A DNA stretch of 64,000 bases. It comes from Bacteroidota bacterium. Its GTDB lineage: Bacteria > Bacteroidota > Bacteroidia > UKL13-3. The notes below the pieces were generated by a model that was not told the DNA's origin, did no database searches, and saw only the letters and a list, made by a program, of their open reading frames with translations. The position numbers and the translations under genes were made by a program. Shown here in pieces: positions 1-9,182 of the stretch (its first letter is position 1; every line of letters begins with the position of its first letter). The stretch covers positions 1 through 64,000 of the forward strand of contig JAIXSO010000018.1 of NCBI GenBank assembly GCA_027484685.1, read 5' to 3'.

Positions 1-74
1 CAGAGAAGTTAAGCTCAATTGCGCAGATGATACTGGGGTAAAACCTGGAAAAGTATGTTGTTGCCGGATTTTTA
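1..74 (+). rRNA. rrf: 5S ribosomal RNA, 3' part (truncated by window start)
   Basis: The first bases match the conserved 5S core: CAGAGAAGTTAAGCTC, then GATGATACTGGGGTAAAACC and a GC-rich 3' end near GTTGCCGGA. The 5' part lies outside the window. A strong terminator follows directly, so this is the last gene of an rRNA operon. The exact 3' end cannot be set without the 5' strand it pairs with. Confidence 0.88.
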
Positions 75-80
75 AATTAA

Positions 81-105
81 CCTCACCTTTTGGTGGGGTT
101 TTTTT
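81..105 (+). terminator. Rho-independent terminator of the rRNA operon
   Basis: CCTCACC (81-87) pairs with GGTGGGG (92-98) around a TTTT loop, with one G-U pair, followed by seven T (99-105). It lies just after the 5S rRNA and 25 bases before the prfC start. Confidence 0.85.
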
Positions 106-129
106 ATGTTTATTTTTTTTATTTTATTT

Positions 130-1722
130 ATGGATATACAAAACATTAGCAAACGTAGAACTTTTGGTATCATCAGTCACCCGGATGCAGGTAAAACTAC
201 CCTTACCGAAAAATTTCTCCTCTTTGGTGGGGCCATACAAATTGCTGGAGCCGTTAAAAGTAATAAAGCTACTAGAGCAGCTACTTCGGATTTTATGGAA
301 ATTGAAAAACAGAGAGGAATTTCTGTTGCATCTTCTGTTATGGGCTTTGACTATAATGACTATAAAGTTAATATTTTGGATACTCCTGGGCATAAGGACT
401 TTGCTGAGGATACTTACAGAACTTTAACCGCGGTTGACAGTGTAATTCTAGTTGTTGATTGTGTTAAAGGTGTTGAGGATCAGACGAGAAAGCTTATGGA
501 AGTTTGTAGGATGAGAAATACTCCTGTGATTGTTTTCATTAATAAAATGGATAGGGAAGGACAAGATCCTTTTGATTTATTAGATGAAATAGAAAAGGAA
601 TTGAATATTCACACAAGGCCTTTATCGTGGCCAATTGGAATTGGTTCAAGTTTTAAAGGTGTATATAATTTGTATGAGAAAAAGTTACAACTTTTCTCGG
701 CAGATAAAAGAAAGATTGCCAATGATGTATTAGCTATAAAATCGCTCGATTCAAAAGAACTAGATGAGATTATTGGGGAGAAAGCGGCCAATAAATTACG
801 TGATGATGCAGAATTAGTTGAGGGTGTGTATGAGCCATTTAATAGAGATTTATATTTAGAAGGTTATTTAGCACCTGTATTTTTTGGAAGTGCCATTAAT
901 AATTTTGGTGTTCAAGAATTACTTGATACTTTTGTTCAAATTGCTCCAGAACCAAGATCGAGGGAGAGCGAAACTAGAGAGGTGAAGCCAGAGGAGAAAA
1001 AGTTTACGGGTTTTATTTTTAAAATTCATGCTAATTTAGATCCAAATCATAGAGATAGAATTGCTTTTTGTAGGATTGTTTCTGGAAAGTTTGAAAGAAA
1101 TAAATTTTATCAGCATACAAGATTAGATAAAAAGATTAGATTTTCGAGCCCGACTAGTTTTATGGCTAATGATAAGAGTGTGATTGATGAAGCTTATCCT
1201 GGTGACGTGGTAGGACTTTATGATACAGGTAATTTTAAAATTGGTGATACTTTAACTGAAGGTGAGATGATTAATTTTAAAGGAATTCCAAGTTTTTCGC
1301 CTGAAATATTTAAAGAGTTAGAAAATAAAGATCCTTTGAAAACAAAACAGTTAGAAAAGGGAATTATGCAATTAACTGATGAAGGTGTTGCTCAATTGTT
1401 TATACAGCAGCCCGGTAATATTAAAATTATTGGAACAGTTGGAGATTTACAGTTTGATGTAATTCAATTTAGACTTTTGCATGAGTATGGTGCTTCTTGT
1501 TCGTTTAGACCTTTGAATTATGAAAAGGCTTGTTGGTTTACTTCGAAAGATAAAAAAGCTTTGGAGCGTTTTACCAATTTGAAGAAACATAGTATTGCTA
1601 TGGATAAAGAAGGAAGACCTGTATTTTTAGCTGATAGTTTATGGGCATTAAAGATTAATCAGGATAATTTCCCTGAATTGTCATTCCATACAACATCAGA
1701 ATTTAAGACTGATAATCAATAA
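130..1722 (+). CDS. prfC: Peptide chain release factor 3 (RF3)
   Basis: Translational GTPase that removes RF1/RF2 from the ribosome after termination. The protein of 530 residues matches the usual RF3 length. G1 motif HPDAGKTT is at about residues 17-24, followed by DTPGHKDF (G3) and NKMDR (G4); the rest has the RF3-type domain II and III sequence. An in-frame ATG exists at 106, but it sits in the terminator T-run of the rRNA operon and would add eight hydrophobic residues before the conserved [21 protein letters not shown] start, so 130 is preferred. A structured repeat follows the gene. Confidence 0.95.
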   Translation: MDIQNISKRRTFGIISHPDAGKTTLTEKFLLFGGAIQIAGAVKSNKATRAATSDFMEIEKQRGISVASSVMGFDYNDYKVNILDTPGHKDFAEDTYRTLTAVDSVILVVDCVKGVEDQTRKLMEVCRMRNTPVIVFINKMDREGQDPFDLLDEIEKELNIHTRPLSWPIGIGSSFKGVYNLYEKKLQLFSADKRKIANDVLAIKSLDSKELDEIIGEKAANKLRDDAELVEGVYEPFNRDLYLEGYLAPVFFGSAINNFGVQELLDTFVQIAPEPRSRESETREVKPEEKKFTGFIFKIHANLDPNHRDRIAFCRIVSGKFERNKFYQHTRLDKKIRFSSPTSFMANDKSVIDEAYPGDVVGLYDTGNFKIGDTLTEGEMINFKGIPSFSPEIFKELENKDPLKTKQLEKGIMQLTDEGVAQLFIQQPGNIKIIGTVGDLQFDVIQFRLLHEYGASCSFRPLNYEKACWFTSKDKKALERFTNLKKHSIAMDKEGRPVFLADSLWALKINQDNFPELSFHTTSEFKTDNQ

Positions 1723-1738
1723 TTGGAATCGTAAAGTG

Positions 1739-1861
1739 CATTAGGGATAGAAGTGGAAATCCTTTTTTTTGTATCGGTTTGTGCTGTTGGAAAAAAGATT
1801 GGAACGGATAGCCCGACCGCAAGTGTGGTGGGTTTGTTGAGGGAATTGCGGTAATGCCCAA
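1739..1861 (+). repeat. Structured intergenic element (probable Bacteroidota dispersed repeat)
   Basis: Non-coding stretch between prfC and the peroxiredoxin gene. It contains alternating blocks of the style TTAGGGATAGAAGTGGAAATCC, GATTGGAACGGATAGCCCG and GCGGTAATGCCC, with short self-complementary pieces such as CGACCGCAAGTGTGGTGGG. From memory, very similar blocks occur between genes in other Bacteroidota, but I cannot name a family. It may be a structured 3' element or a mobile repeat. Confidence 0.4.
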
Positions 1862-1934
1862 ATAAAATGTATTTTGAATGAAATATGTTTTTTCTGTTAA
1901 ATAATTTTTATGCTAGTTTTAGCTGATAGAAATA

Positions 1935-1967
1935 TTTGTTTTGAACAAAACAATATGACTACATTTG
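1935..1967 (+). promoter_or_regulatory. Promoter of the peroxiredoxin gene
   Basis: TAcaTTTG at 1960-1967 fits the Bacteroidota -7 box and is followed by CGG. A TTTG lies at 1935-1938, 21 bases upstream, slightly longer than the ideal 19-20. The start codon is 40 bases downstream. Confidence 0.6.
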
Positions 1968-2006
1968 CGGTTCAAATAAGTATAAATAAATTTTAATAAT
2001 AAAAAT

Positions 2007-2651
2007 ATGACAATGTTAGTAGGCCGTAAGGCTCCAGTATTTAGTGCAAGTGCCGTAGTTAACGGTGGTGATTTTGAAGATAATTTTTCGTTAGAACAAT
2101 ACATTGGTAAAAAGCATGTGTTGTTTTATTTTTATCCATTGGATTTTACATTTGTTTGTCCAACAGAGATTATTGCTTTCCAAGAAAGAATTGCCGATTT
2201 TGAAGCAAGAGGTGTTCAAGTGGTAGGTTGCAGTATTGATAGTAAATTTACACATTGGGCTTGGTTGAATACTCCTCAAAATGATGGTGGTATTCAAGGT
2301 GTTCAGTATCCATTGGTGGCTGATGTAAATAAAACTATTGCTCATAACTTTGGTGTTTTAGCAGGTCATTATGATTACGATGAAAACAACCAATTAGTTT
2401 GGATTGGAAATTTAGGCGAAGATGCAGTAGCGTATCGTGGTTTGTTTTTGATTGATAAAGAAGGAGTTGTACGTCATCAAGTGGTTAATGATATGCCATT
2501 AGGGAGAAATATTGACGAGGCTTTACGTATGATTGATGCTTTACAGTTTTTTGAAGAAAAAGGCGAAGTTTGTCCTGCAAATTGGGAAAAAGGTAAAGAT
2601 GGTATGAATGCAACTGCAGAAGGTGTAGCTAGTTATTTGGCTAACCACTAA
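2007..2651 (+). CDS. Typical 2-Cys peroxiredoxin (AhpC/Prx1 class)
   Basis: Thiol peroxidase that reduces hydrogen peroxide and organic peroxides in the cytoplasm. The 214 residues fit the class. The peroxidatic cysteine is in DFTFVCPTE (Cys51) and the resolving cysteine in GEVCPANW (about Cys189); the HWAWLNTP segment is also typical. ATG occurs at 2007 and 2013 (MTM), so the true start may be two codons later. It has its own promoter and a terminator shared with the convergent lptD gene. No thioredoxin or AhpF gene is adjacent. Confidence 0.95.
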   Translation: MTMLVGRKAPVFSASAVVNGGDFEDNFSLEQYIGKKHVLFYFYPLDFTFVCPTEIIAFQERIADFEARGVQVVGCSIDSKFTHWAWLNTPQNDGGIQGVQYPLVADVNKTIAHNFGVLAGHYDYDENNQLVWIGNLGEDAVAYRGLFLIDKEGVVRHQVVNDMPLGRNIDEALRMIDALQFFEEKGEVCPANWEKGKDGMNATAEGVASYLANH

Positions 2652-2670
2652 TATTTGTTGTTTATAAAAA

Positions 2671-2704
2671 AAGCCCAATTCGATTATTCGGATTGGGCTT
2701 TTTT
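2671..2704. terminator. Bidirectional terminator between peroxiredoxin and lptD
   Basis: AAGCCCAAT (2671-2679) pairs with ATTGGGCTT (2692-2700), with A-runs before and T-runs after, so it can serve both convergent genes. Confidence 0.85.
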
Positions 2705-2709
2705 GTTGA

Positions 2710-5451
2710 TTAATAATTTCTGTTATCGAAGTAATCTTTACGTTTTGGTAATTTTAACTCTTGTAATACGCTAGATTTTGGATTAATTTGGAAGTTGAAG
2801 AATGAAAAACCTCCAGGCGCAATTGGGCTCCAACTGAAAGTAAACTGCCAGCAATGTAAATCGCGTTTTAAGTCTATGAATAAGCTAGCTATTTTTTTGT
2901 TTACAAAATCGTATCCAGACGAATAACCAAAAGTCCATCCTTTGGTTAAAGTAACATTTCCGCTAAATCCTAAAGTTTGTACGTAAGCTGTTTTGGTTAA
3001 ATCGGCAAAACTATTTGCCTGATATTGAATAGCATAGTTTAAACTCAACGACCAAGGTAACTCGTAATTATGGTAACCCCATTTTTCATTTTCTTTCTTA
3101 CGTGCTTCCTTACGTTTTTTCTTACCTTCGAAAGTAGCTTGCGATAAACTGTAGCCGAAGTTTAAATTGGCGTTAGTAATTTTACCAAAGTTGCCATTAT
3201 TATCAAAATAGTATTGATTAACACGTTGTATACGTTGGAAATTTCCTTGTTTTACAATGATATTTTGGTAAGGGTCTAAGGTGGCAAAAGCATTTACAGC
3301 CAATGTTTTAAACAAAGTGGTACCACCATTTATGGCAATGGTAGAAAGGTTTAATGAATCGGCAAAAATGTTATAAGCTCCACTTATATTGAATCTTTCT
3401 AATAATTTTATTTTGGTTTCTTTAACGGCAGTATCTTTACCACCTGTTCTAATTTTCATTTCTAAATTGTTATTTAAACCAAAAGTTATATTTCCCACTC
3501 TTCCTTGGCCTGGAGAGCCTCCAAAACTATTTTCAAAAATGGAGTATTTTTGCATTTTACCTGTGCTATCCATTTTAACTTCTTGGTAAAAGCCCCACAT
3601 TCTATCGCTAAAATCAGGAGTAAAACTAAATCCTAAATTTGGATCAGCTACGTGGCGAATGGCGGCAATTTTGCCTTTTTTGAAATTAAGCATTCCAAAC
3701 CATTTGGTGCTTAAAGATGCTCCTGTATTAAATGTAAACCAACGTCCAAATTCACTCACTAATCGTGTTTTTACTTCGTTGTTTACAAATTCTTTTCTTA
3801 TGGTAGTTGGCGCCCAAGTTTCATTGTAATTAGCATTTATGCTTAGTACATAAAACTTAAATAATTTGAATGAAGTATTGATAGGAATAGAATGAGTTAC
3901 ACCATATCTAAAAGTAGTATCAATAAATTTACTCCAGGCGCCAGATTCACGGCTTCTAAATAAAGTAGTATCGGAGGTAGTAAATGAGTTATTAAATGTA
4001 GTGCTGTAACTCATATTTATTTGCTCATACCAAAACTCGGCAGTGGCTTTATTGCGTGGTTTAAAAGGATTGAACGCAGCTACTGTAAAAGCTATATTGG
4101 GTAAAGTAGCCGAAAGAGTTCTGGTTTGTAAATTTTGATCAATACGAGCGGTAGTTGATAAATTGTATTTTCCATTTTTAAAACCCCTAGAAAACGAAAT
4201 ACTTGATTGAGAAGCAGAATTGAACTGAGTGGCACTACGTTGTGCATTTTGAGCAAAAAAATTAGAACTTACAAAATTTACACTGGCTGAAAAATTGGTA
4301 AATGGCCTTGCTTTTGGATCCATGGCATGATTCCAACCGATAGAATAAGTGCTTTGTTCATTATAACTGGCATCATCGGGGTTCCCAAACCGATTATTTC
4401 CAAACATGATATTTACCAAACCATTATAGCGATAGCGTGTTCTGTAATTAGATTTTACATTCAATAACCAACTAAAATTAGTGAAAATATCTCCTGTTAG
4501 GGTTAAATCAAGTTTTTCGCCTAAACCAAAATAGTATCCACCTCCACGCAAATTAGGCCCACGTTGCGCATCTATACCATACTGAGGTATAATTACACCC
4601 GACTGCTGACCACGCTTAAGCGGAAAAATTCCAAAAGGGAGAAATAAAGGGGTTTGAATGCCTTCAATAACAAAATTAGCTGGCCCAGTAATTAATTTTT
4701 TTCCTGGAATAACTTTAATTTTACTTGAGCCAATATAAAAGTGAGGATGGTCTGCATCGCAGGTGGTGTAATACGCCCCATCAATATAGAAATTATTTTC
4801 AGGATCGCGTTTTACATTGGTGCCTTTTACAAAACCTTCGCCTTCTTTGGTTTTAAACTCTTTTAAGTAACCTTTTTTTGTAACGTAGTTATAAGTAATC
4901 TTTACAGCTTTGTAATCGTTTGCACCTTGTTTAAATTCGGGGGTTCCAATAAGGGTTCCAAGGCTATCTAATTTTCCCAAACTGGAAATAGTATTCCTAT
5001 TTAGGTCTATAGTTATGTGTTCTGAGCTGTTGTTAAGGTCTTCGTAAAAAACCTTGGCATCGCCATATAAATCAAGCATTCGCACCGAATCTACAAATGC
5101 AATTGAGTCTTTGGCAGTGTATTTGACTATACTCTTTATAGCTGAACTATTCCTTGGCAAGTAGCTAAAGGAATCTATTTTTAAGCTGTCGTTATTTGAA
5201 TTGCTGTTTTTTTTGTTTGTATTGCTAGTGCTTAAAAATAAACTATCTGATAATCTGTTTGTTGTGTCGGATTTATTTATTTTAATTGCGACAGAGTCGG
5301 GCGAGTTAAGATTTTTTGTCTTACTTTGCTGTGCAACAATAAATTTAACATTTAAAAAGCAGCATAAAATTAACACAATTAAAGGATGGAAAATCCGTTT
5401 AAAAGTAGATAGGCTGTTAAAAAACAAATGATATGAAATTTGATTATTCAT
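2710..5451 (-). CDS. LptD-like outer-membrane LPS assembly protein
   Basis: Large outer-membrane beta-barrel, 913 residues from the ATG at 5451, likely to insert LPS into the outer leaflet. It has an N-terminal signal sequence (hydrophobic LIVLILCCFL, cleaved near VAQ). A periplasmic OstA/LptA-like part follows, with the segment DLYGDAKVFYED near residues 125-140. After FLPFGIFPLKRGQQSGVIIPQYG comes a long barrel rich in aromatic-alternating strands. Bacteroidota homologues are usually annotated as putative LPS assembly protein LptD. A longer start at 5466 is possible but would put extra residues before the signal sequence. Its 5' end faces the divergent amidase gene. Confidence 0.85.
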   Translation of the reverse strand: MNNQISYHLFFNSLSTFKRIFHPLIVLILCCFLNVKFIVAQQSKTKNLNSPDSVAIKINKSDTTNRLSDSLFLSTSNTNKKNSNSNNDSLKIDSFSYLPRNSSAIKSIVKYTAKDSIAFVDSVRMLDLYGDAKVFYEDLNNSSEHITIDLNRNTISSLGKLDSLGTLIGTPEFKQGANDYKAVKITYNYVTKKGYLKEFKTKEGEGFVKGTNVKRDPENNFYIDGAYYTTCDADHPHFYIGSSKIKVIPGKKLITGPANFVIEGIQTPLFLPFGIFPLKRGQQSGVIIPQYGIDAQRGPNLRGGGYYFGLGEKLDLTLTGDIFTNFSWLLNVKSNYRTRYRYNGLVNIMFGNNRFGNPDDASYNEQSTYSIGWNHAMDPKARPFTNFSASVNFVSSNFFAQNAQRSATQFNSASQSSISFSRGFKNGKYNLSTTARIDQNLQTRTLSATLPNIAFTVAAFNPFKPRNKATAEFWYEQINMSYSTTFNNSFTTSDTTLFRSRESGAWSKFIDTTFRYGVTHSIPINTSFKLFKFYVLSINANYNETWAPTTIRKEFVNNEVKTRLVSEFGRWFTFNTGASLSTKWFGMLNFKKGKIAAIRHVADPNLGFSFTPDFSDRMWGFYQEVKMDSTGKMQKYSIFENSFGGSPGQGRVGNITFGLNNNLEMKIRTGGKDTAVKETKIKLLERFNISGAYNIFADSLNLSTIAINGGTTLFKTLAVNAFATLDPYQNIIVKQGNFQRIQRVNQYYFDNNGNFGKITNANLNFGYSLSQATFEGKKKRKEARKKENEKWGYHNYELPWSLSLNYAIQYQANSFADLTKTAYVQTLGFSGNVTLTKGWTFGYSSGYDFVNKKIASLFIDLKRDLHCWQFTFSWSPIAPGGFSFFNFQINPKSSVLQELKLPKRKDYFDNRNY

Positions 5452-5507
5452 TTTTAAGGTATGCAAAACTAATTAATCTTCGCAAATTCGCTAGGATTGA
5501 AAATTTC

Positions 5508-6287
5508 ATGCCAATTTTTATGTTGTTGATATCTATTTGTGCAACATTGCCTGCATTGAATAAACGTCAAGTAAGAACTATTGTGATTGATGCTGGTCAT
5601 GGTGGACATGATCCTGGTTGTCAGTATGGTGGCATAAAGGAAAAAGAAGTTACTTTAAAAATTGCATTAGAATTAGGTAAAAAAATAAGTGAAGAACTTT
5701 CTGATGTAAAAGTAATTTATACCCGCAAAACCGATGATTTTGTTACACTTTGGGACAGAGCTAACATTGCAAATAGAAATCAAGCTGATTTATTTATATC
5801 AATTCATTGCAACGCAAATAAAAATACTGCGGTAAGTGGAACTGAAACTTTTGCTATGGGTTTGCATAAAGCTGAAAGCAATTTAGAGGTTTCGAAACGT
5901 GAAAACGATGTAATTTTAATGGAAAAAAATTACGAAGAACGTTACGAAGGTTTTGATCCTAACTCGCCAGAAACTCATATTATACTTTCATTACACCAAA
6001 ATGCTTACTTGGATAAAAGCATTGATTTGGCCTCAAGAATTGAAAAATATTTTGTTAAAAACAAAGTAAATACTAGTCGTGGTGTTAAACAAGCAGGTTT
6101 TGTGGTGTTATGGAAAACAAAAATGCCAAGTATATTAATTGAAACAGGATTTTTATCGAATAAAAACGACCGAAATTTGCTAACCAGCCCTGAAGGTGTT
6201 GATAAAATTACGGATAATATTACTTACTCGCTTATCGATTTTAAACAATCGATTGAAAATGTGCAAGCTAAGAACACGGTTGACTAA
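5508..6287 (+). CDS. N-acetylmuramoyl-L-alanine amidase (Amidase_3)
   Basis: Zinc amidase that cleaves the bond between MurNAc and the stem peptide, used in cell separation or wall turnover. VIDAGHGGHDPGC carries the first zinc histidine, GGIKEKEV the zinc glutamate, FISIHCNAN the second histidine, and ILIETGF the catalytic glutamate. A start at 5508 gives MPIFMLL, a short hydrophobic export signal, about 260 residues in all. An upstream in-frame ATG at 5433 would overlap the divergent lptD start by 19 bases, so I prefer 5508, but this is not settled. The MCE gene follows in the same direction. Confidence 0.88.
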   Translation: MPIFMLLISICATLPALNKRQVRTIVIDAGHGGHDPGCQYGGIKEKEVTLKIALELGKKISEELSDVKVIYTRKTDDFVTLWDRANIANRNQADLFISIHCNANKNTAVSGTETFAMGLHKAESNLEVSKRENDVILMEKNYEERYEGFDPNSPETHIILSLHQNAYLDKSIDLASRIEKYFVKNKVNTSRGVKQAGFVVLWKTKMPSILIETGFLSNKNDRNLLTSPEGVDKITDNITYSLIDFKQSIENVQAKNTVD

Positions 6288-6354
6288 CTACTGGAAATTT
6301 ATTTGACGGAAAAAATAGCTGATTAAAAGCTACTTTAATTTGCCCAAAAAAGAA

Positions 6355-6362
6355 TACTTTTG
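6355..6362 (+). promoter_or_regulatory. -7 promoter box for the MCE gene
   Basis: TActTTTG followed by CC matches the Bacteroidota -7 box. It lies inside the longest possible reading frame of the MCE gene, so translation must start downstream of it; the GTG at 6388 is 26 bases after the box. No clear TTTG -33 box was found. Confidence 0.6.
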
Positions 6363-6387
6363 CCTAAATTATTATTCAAATTCTGGA

Positions 6388-7401
6388 GTGAAAATAACTA
6401 AAGAAGCTAAAGTAGGATTGTTTGTTGCGGTAGCAATAACATTATTGTATTTCGGATACAATTTTTTAAGAGGAAAAAAATTCTTTTCTACTTATAACAC
6501 ATATTATGTGGTTTACAATAATGTAGAGGGTTTGGTACCTTCAACTGCGGTGTATGTTAATGGATTTAAAGTAGGGCAAATTGAAGAAATTTCGATGCCC
6601 GATATGTTAAGAACAGATAGTATTTTGGTAAAAATATTTGTTCAAGGTAAAATTCAAATAAAGGCTAATTCTATAGCTTTGGTTACCAAATCAGGATTGT
6701 TAGATGGAAATGTAATCAGCATAAATTTTGATGACAAGCCAGCCGATATTTTAAAAGATGGCTCTTATATTTTTGGAGCTAGAGAAGAAGATTTGTTTAC
6801 TTCTATTAATAACATGGTTTCGCCTATAAAAACCAAAAGTGAGCAAGTATTGGTAACTTTAGACAAAGTTTTAAATTCACTTCGCCAAGTATTTAACGAA
6901 AAAGGAACTCAAAATTTAACCAATAGCGTGGTTGATTTAAGTGGAGCGCTGCATGCATTGCGTTTAACCTCTGAAAGTTTAAATAAAATAGTGAATGAAA
7001 ACGGTAATTCAATAAGTAAAACTATGGGCAATTTTCAGAGTATTTCGGCCACCATTGCAAAAAATAACAACGAAATAAATAATACCATTAAAAATTTTAG
7101 TAAGCTATCTGATACACTTGCCAATTCGAATTTAATTAGTAACCTAGCACAAGTTACCAAAGACCTAAGTGCCATTACAACCAAACTTAATAAGGGCGAT
7201 GGAACTTTGGGCAAAATGGTAAATGATAAAGAGTTATACGAAAACTTAACCAAAACTACCAAAGAACTAAATGCATTATTGAAAGACATGCAAAAGTATC
7301 CGGGTAGATATGTAAATGTTTCGGTATTTGGTGGGCCTGCTAAAAAAGCGGAAGCTAAACGCGAAAAAGACATTAAATCAGGTACTTATAAGCCAGAATA
7401 A
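6388..7401 (+). CDS. MCE (MlaD-like) lipid-transport substrate-binding protein
   Basis: Periplasmic, membrane-anchored lipid-binding component of an Mla/MCE phospholipid transporter. One transmembrane helix (about residues 8-24, VGLFVAVAITLLYFGYNF) is followed by the MCE domain: YNNVEGLVPSTAVYVNGFKVGQI, then a strand ending in SGLLDGNVISI. The long helical tail (about residues 140-310) is rich in Asn, Ser and Thr. GTG at 6388 is chosen because a promoter box sits upstream in the same frame. No MlaE/MlaF genes are adjacent, so the permease and ATPase must be elsewhere. A 37-residue membrane protein follows 11 bases later. Confidence 0.88.
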   Translation: MKITKEAKVGLFVAVAITLLYFGYNFLRGKKFFSTYNTYYVVYNNVEGLVPSTAVYVNGFKVGQIEEISMPDMLRTDSILVKIFVQGKIQIKANSIALVTKSGLLDGNVISINFDDKPADILKDGSYIFGAREEDLFTSINNMVSPIKTKSEQVLVTLDKVLNSLRQVFNEKGTQNLTNSVVDLSGALHALRLTSESLNKIVNENGNSISKTMGNFQSISATIAKNNNEINNTIKNFSKLSDTLANSNLISNLAQVTKDLSAITTKLNKGDGTLGKMVNDKELYENLTKTTKELNALLKDMQKYPGRYVNVSVFGGPAKKAEAKREKDIKSGTYKPE

Positions 7402-7412
7402 TTTTTAAAGTT

Positions 7413-7526
7413 ATGAATAAATTTTTTAAAGGATTTCTTGTTGGTGCTATAATTACTGCCATTGCAGCATTATTAGCTCAAAAAGTAGATTGGCAAAAAG
7501 TAAAAAGAGATTTGTTTGGCAATTAG
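7413..7526 (+). CDS. Very small membrane protein (37 aa)
   Basis: MNKFFKGFLVGAIITAIAAL begins a 37-residue protein: a short basic start, one glycine/alanine-rich helix, then a basic tail (VDWQKVKRDLFGN). The shape resembles YtxH-like small proteins, but the match is weak. It begins 11 bases after the MCE gene, suggesting co-transcription. Function unknown. Confidence 0.6.
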   Translation: MNKFFKGFLVGAIITAIAALLAQKVDWQKVKRDLFGN

Positions 7527-7530
7527 TTTT

Positions 7531-7567
7531 TAGCCACAGATTACGCAGATTCCGCAGATTACGCAGA
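7531..7567 (+). repeat. Short dispersed repeat (AGCCACAGATT family)
   Basis: Three imperfect copies of CACAGATTACGCAGA-like units in a row. A copy in opposite orientation lies at 45851-45878. Both copies sit just upstream of genes for the same secreted-protein family (7624 and 45792). Confidence 0.6.
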
Positions 7568-7623
7568 AAGTTAGTTTATGCCAAATAAGTATAAATTGCG
7601 TTTAATATTTAAATGCAATTTTT

Positions 7624-8295
7624 ATGAAGTACTTGTTTCTTTTCCTTTATATTTTATTTCAAATTACTGGTTTTGCACAACCTAAAAATCAACCGATGGC
7701 TGTTATAGCTGCCACTAAAAATAATATTGTTTATAGAGGTGTTATAAATCCTTTGTCAATTGCGGTTCCCGGTTATTACGATAAAGATATAGTTGTAAAA
7801 ACCAATGTTGGTAAAATTGAACATTTTGTCAATTCAGCTAATTATGAATTGATTATAGGATTGTGTCCTGATATATCAGCAACAGTTTCGGTTTATATAA
7901 AAAAGCCAAATAAAAAGTTGCAACCTGTAGGAGAGTTACAATTCAAAGTTAAAGATTTTCCAAAACCCATTTTCCAGCTAGGTTCAATTGTTGGAGATGG
8001 GGTTGTATCTTATGAAAGGTTAACCCAAGCCAATGCTATTTTTGTTTTTCAATCATGCTTTGTAGTTTGTGAAATGGGATATAAAATTAGAGAATTTCAG
8101 GTAAAGCACAAACATAAAGACGGAACAATTAGTATTTTTAAAGCTACAAACTTTTTACTTACTGAGGAAATGAAAGAGTCGTTTAAGAAGGCAGAAGATG
8201 GTGATGTTATTATGGTTTATGATGTGAAAGTGGAAGGACCAAATGGTATAGAAAGTATAGATGATGAGTTGATATTGGATATAAAAAAGATTTAA
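7624..8295 (+). CDS. Secreted GldM C-terminal-domain-like protein (paralogue 1)
   Basis: 223 residues with a signal peptide (ends near ITGFAQ). The mature part begins MAVIAATKNNIVYRGVINPL, followed by IAVPG and ending GPNGIESIDDELILDIKK. This pattern resembles the C-terminal periplasmic domains of the gliding/T9SS protein GldM (VSA-x-KMNVLYRGVxNP...VPG...GPDG). It is a stand-alone domain without the GldM membrane helix. Two paralogues occur at 44434-45105 and 45115-45792. The stop overlaps the convergent gene by four bases. The family call is by recall and the function is unknown. Confidence 0.65.
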   Translation: MKYLFLFLYILFQITGFAQPKNQPMAVIAATKNNIVYRGVINPLSIAVPGYYDKDIVVKTNVGKIEHFVNSANYELIIGLCPDISATVSVYIKKPNKKLQPVGELQFKVKDFPKPIFQLGSIVGDGVVSYERLTQANAIFVFQSCFVVCEMGYKIREFQVKHKHKDGTISIFKATNFLLTEEMKESFKKAEDGDVIMVYDVKVEGPNGIESIDDELILDIKKI

Positions 8296-8822
8296 TTGGA
8301 TTGCTTTATTTTACTCAAAGCTTTCAAAATTTTTCCACCACGGTTTTTGTAACCGGGCAATGCGCCCTCCATGTGCATTTCAATACAGTCGTATAACTCG
8401 TGGGCTAAATCGGGTTCTTGGAGGGTTAAATTATAAAGCACAGTCATGGCAAAAACCCTAATGGCTACTGCTTCTTTTGGGTTATTTAATAATTGAAAAC
8501 AATATGCTAAAGTTATTCCTTGCAGTTTTTTAGGAATGGTGGTAAACTGTAACATACGCACTACATTACGTTTAATGGCATCGTGAACAGGTTTGTTTAA
8601 TAATTCAATTACAGTTTTTAAATACGGTTGAATTAATTGGTCAATATTTTTATCGGCAATACTAGGAATAACCCAAGCAGCACGGTTAGCCATTTCTAAA
8701 TCTTTACTAGTTATTATTTCAATTAATTCGGCAAAACGTTCTTTGCTATTGCCAATATAATCAGCTACTTCAATACAAGTTTTTTTGCTGCGTTCTTTTT
8801 GAAGGATGGTGAGGAGGTTCAT
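8292..8822 (-). CDS. HEAT-like helical protein, unknown function
   Basis: About 176 residues, all-helical in appearance (LITSKDLEMANRAAWVIPSIADKN, LNKPVHDAIKRNVVRMLQFTTI), reminiscent of HEAT/ARM repeats. ATG at 8822 gives MNLLTILQKERSKKTC; a TTG three codons earlier is possible. There is no signal peptide, so it is probably cytoplasmic. The first 36 codons recur as decayed copies at 9059-9166 and 12206-12260. Homologues are common in Bacteroidota, but I know of no function. Confidence 0.65.
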   Translation of the reverse strand: MNLLTILQKERSKKTCIEVADYIGNSKERFAELIEIITSKDLEMANRAAWVIPSIADKNIDQLIQPYLKTVIELLNKPVHDAIKRNVVRMLQFTTIPKKLQGITLAYCFQLLNNPKEAVAIRVFAMTVLYNLTLQEPDLAHELYDCIEMHMEGALPGYKNRGGKILKALSKIKQSN

Positions 8823-8850
8823 AATTTTCAAAGATTATAATTTTTTTCAA

Positions 8851-8964
8851 CTTTCTTTTTCCTTAGATGAAAAAGAAACAAAAAATCAAGGCAAAAAAAT
8901 GCTTCCACGCACAACCTCGGCTGGCTCGCTTTTTTGCCGACCCTCCCGCTGCGTTAATGGAATA
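8851..8964. repeat. Dispersed intergenic repeat, about 110 bp, copy 1
   Basis: Shares with 21470-21602 the blocks TTTCTTTTTCCTTAGATGAA, GGCAAAAAAATGCTTCCACG, CCTCGGCTGG, GCTTTTTTGCCGACC and GTTAATGGAAT. It contains no gene. GGCAAAAAA / TTTTTTGCC can pair. Confidence 0.75.
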
Positions 8965-9058
8965 TATCATTGATATCATAACGTAATTTAAACGATTCAA
9001 TAGTGTCATATAAAGTAAAAAAATAATTCAGTTTAGTAATAAGTTTATTATAAATTTT

Positions 9059-9166
9059 GATTTCAATTAATTCGGCAAAACGGTCGGGATTATTGCCAAT
9101 AAAATCAGCAACTTCTATACAAGTTTTTTTGCTGCGTTCTTTTTGAAGGATATTAAGGAGGTTCAT
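9059..9166 (-). pseudogene. Decayed 5' fragment of the HEAT-like gene
   Basis: From the ATG at 9166 the translation is MNLLNILQKERSKKTCIEVA, then DFIGNNPDRFAELIEI, nearly identical to the first 36 residues of the gene at 8292-8822. The similarity then stops and unrelated AT-rich sequence follows. The frame runs on to 8954 but is unlikely to be functional. Confidence 0.7.
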
Positions 9167-9182
9167 GTTGAATATTAGGTAT

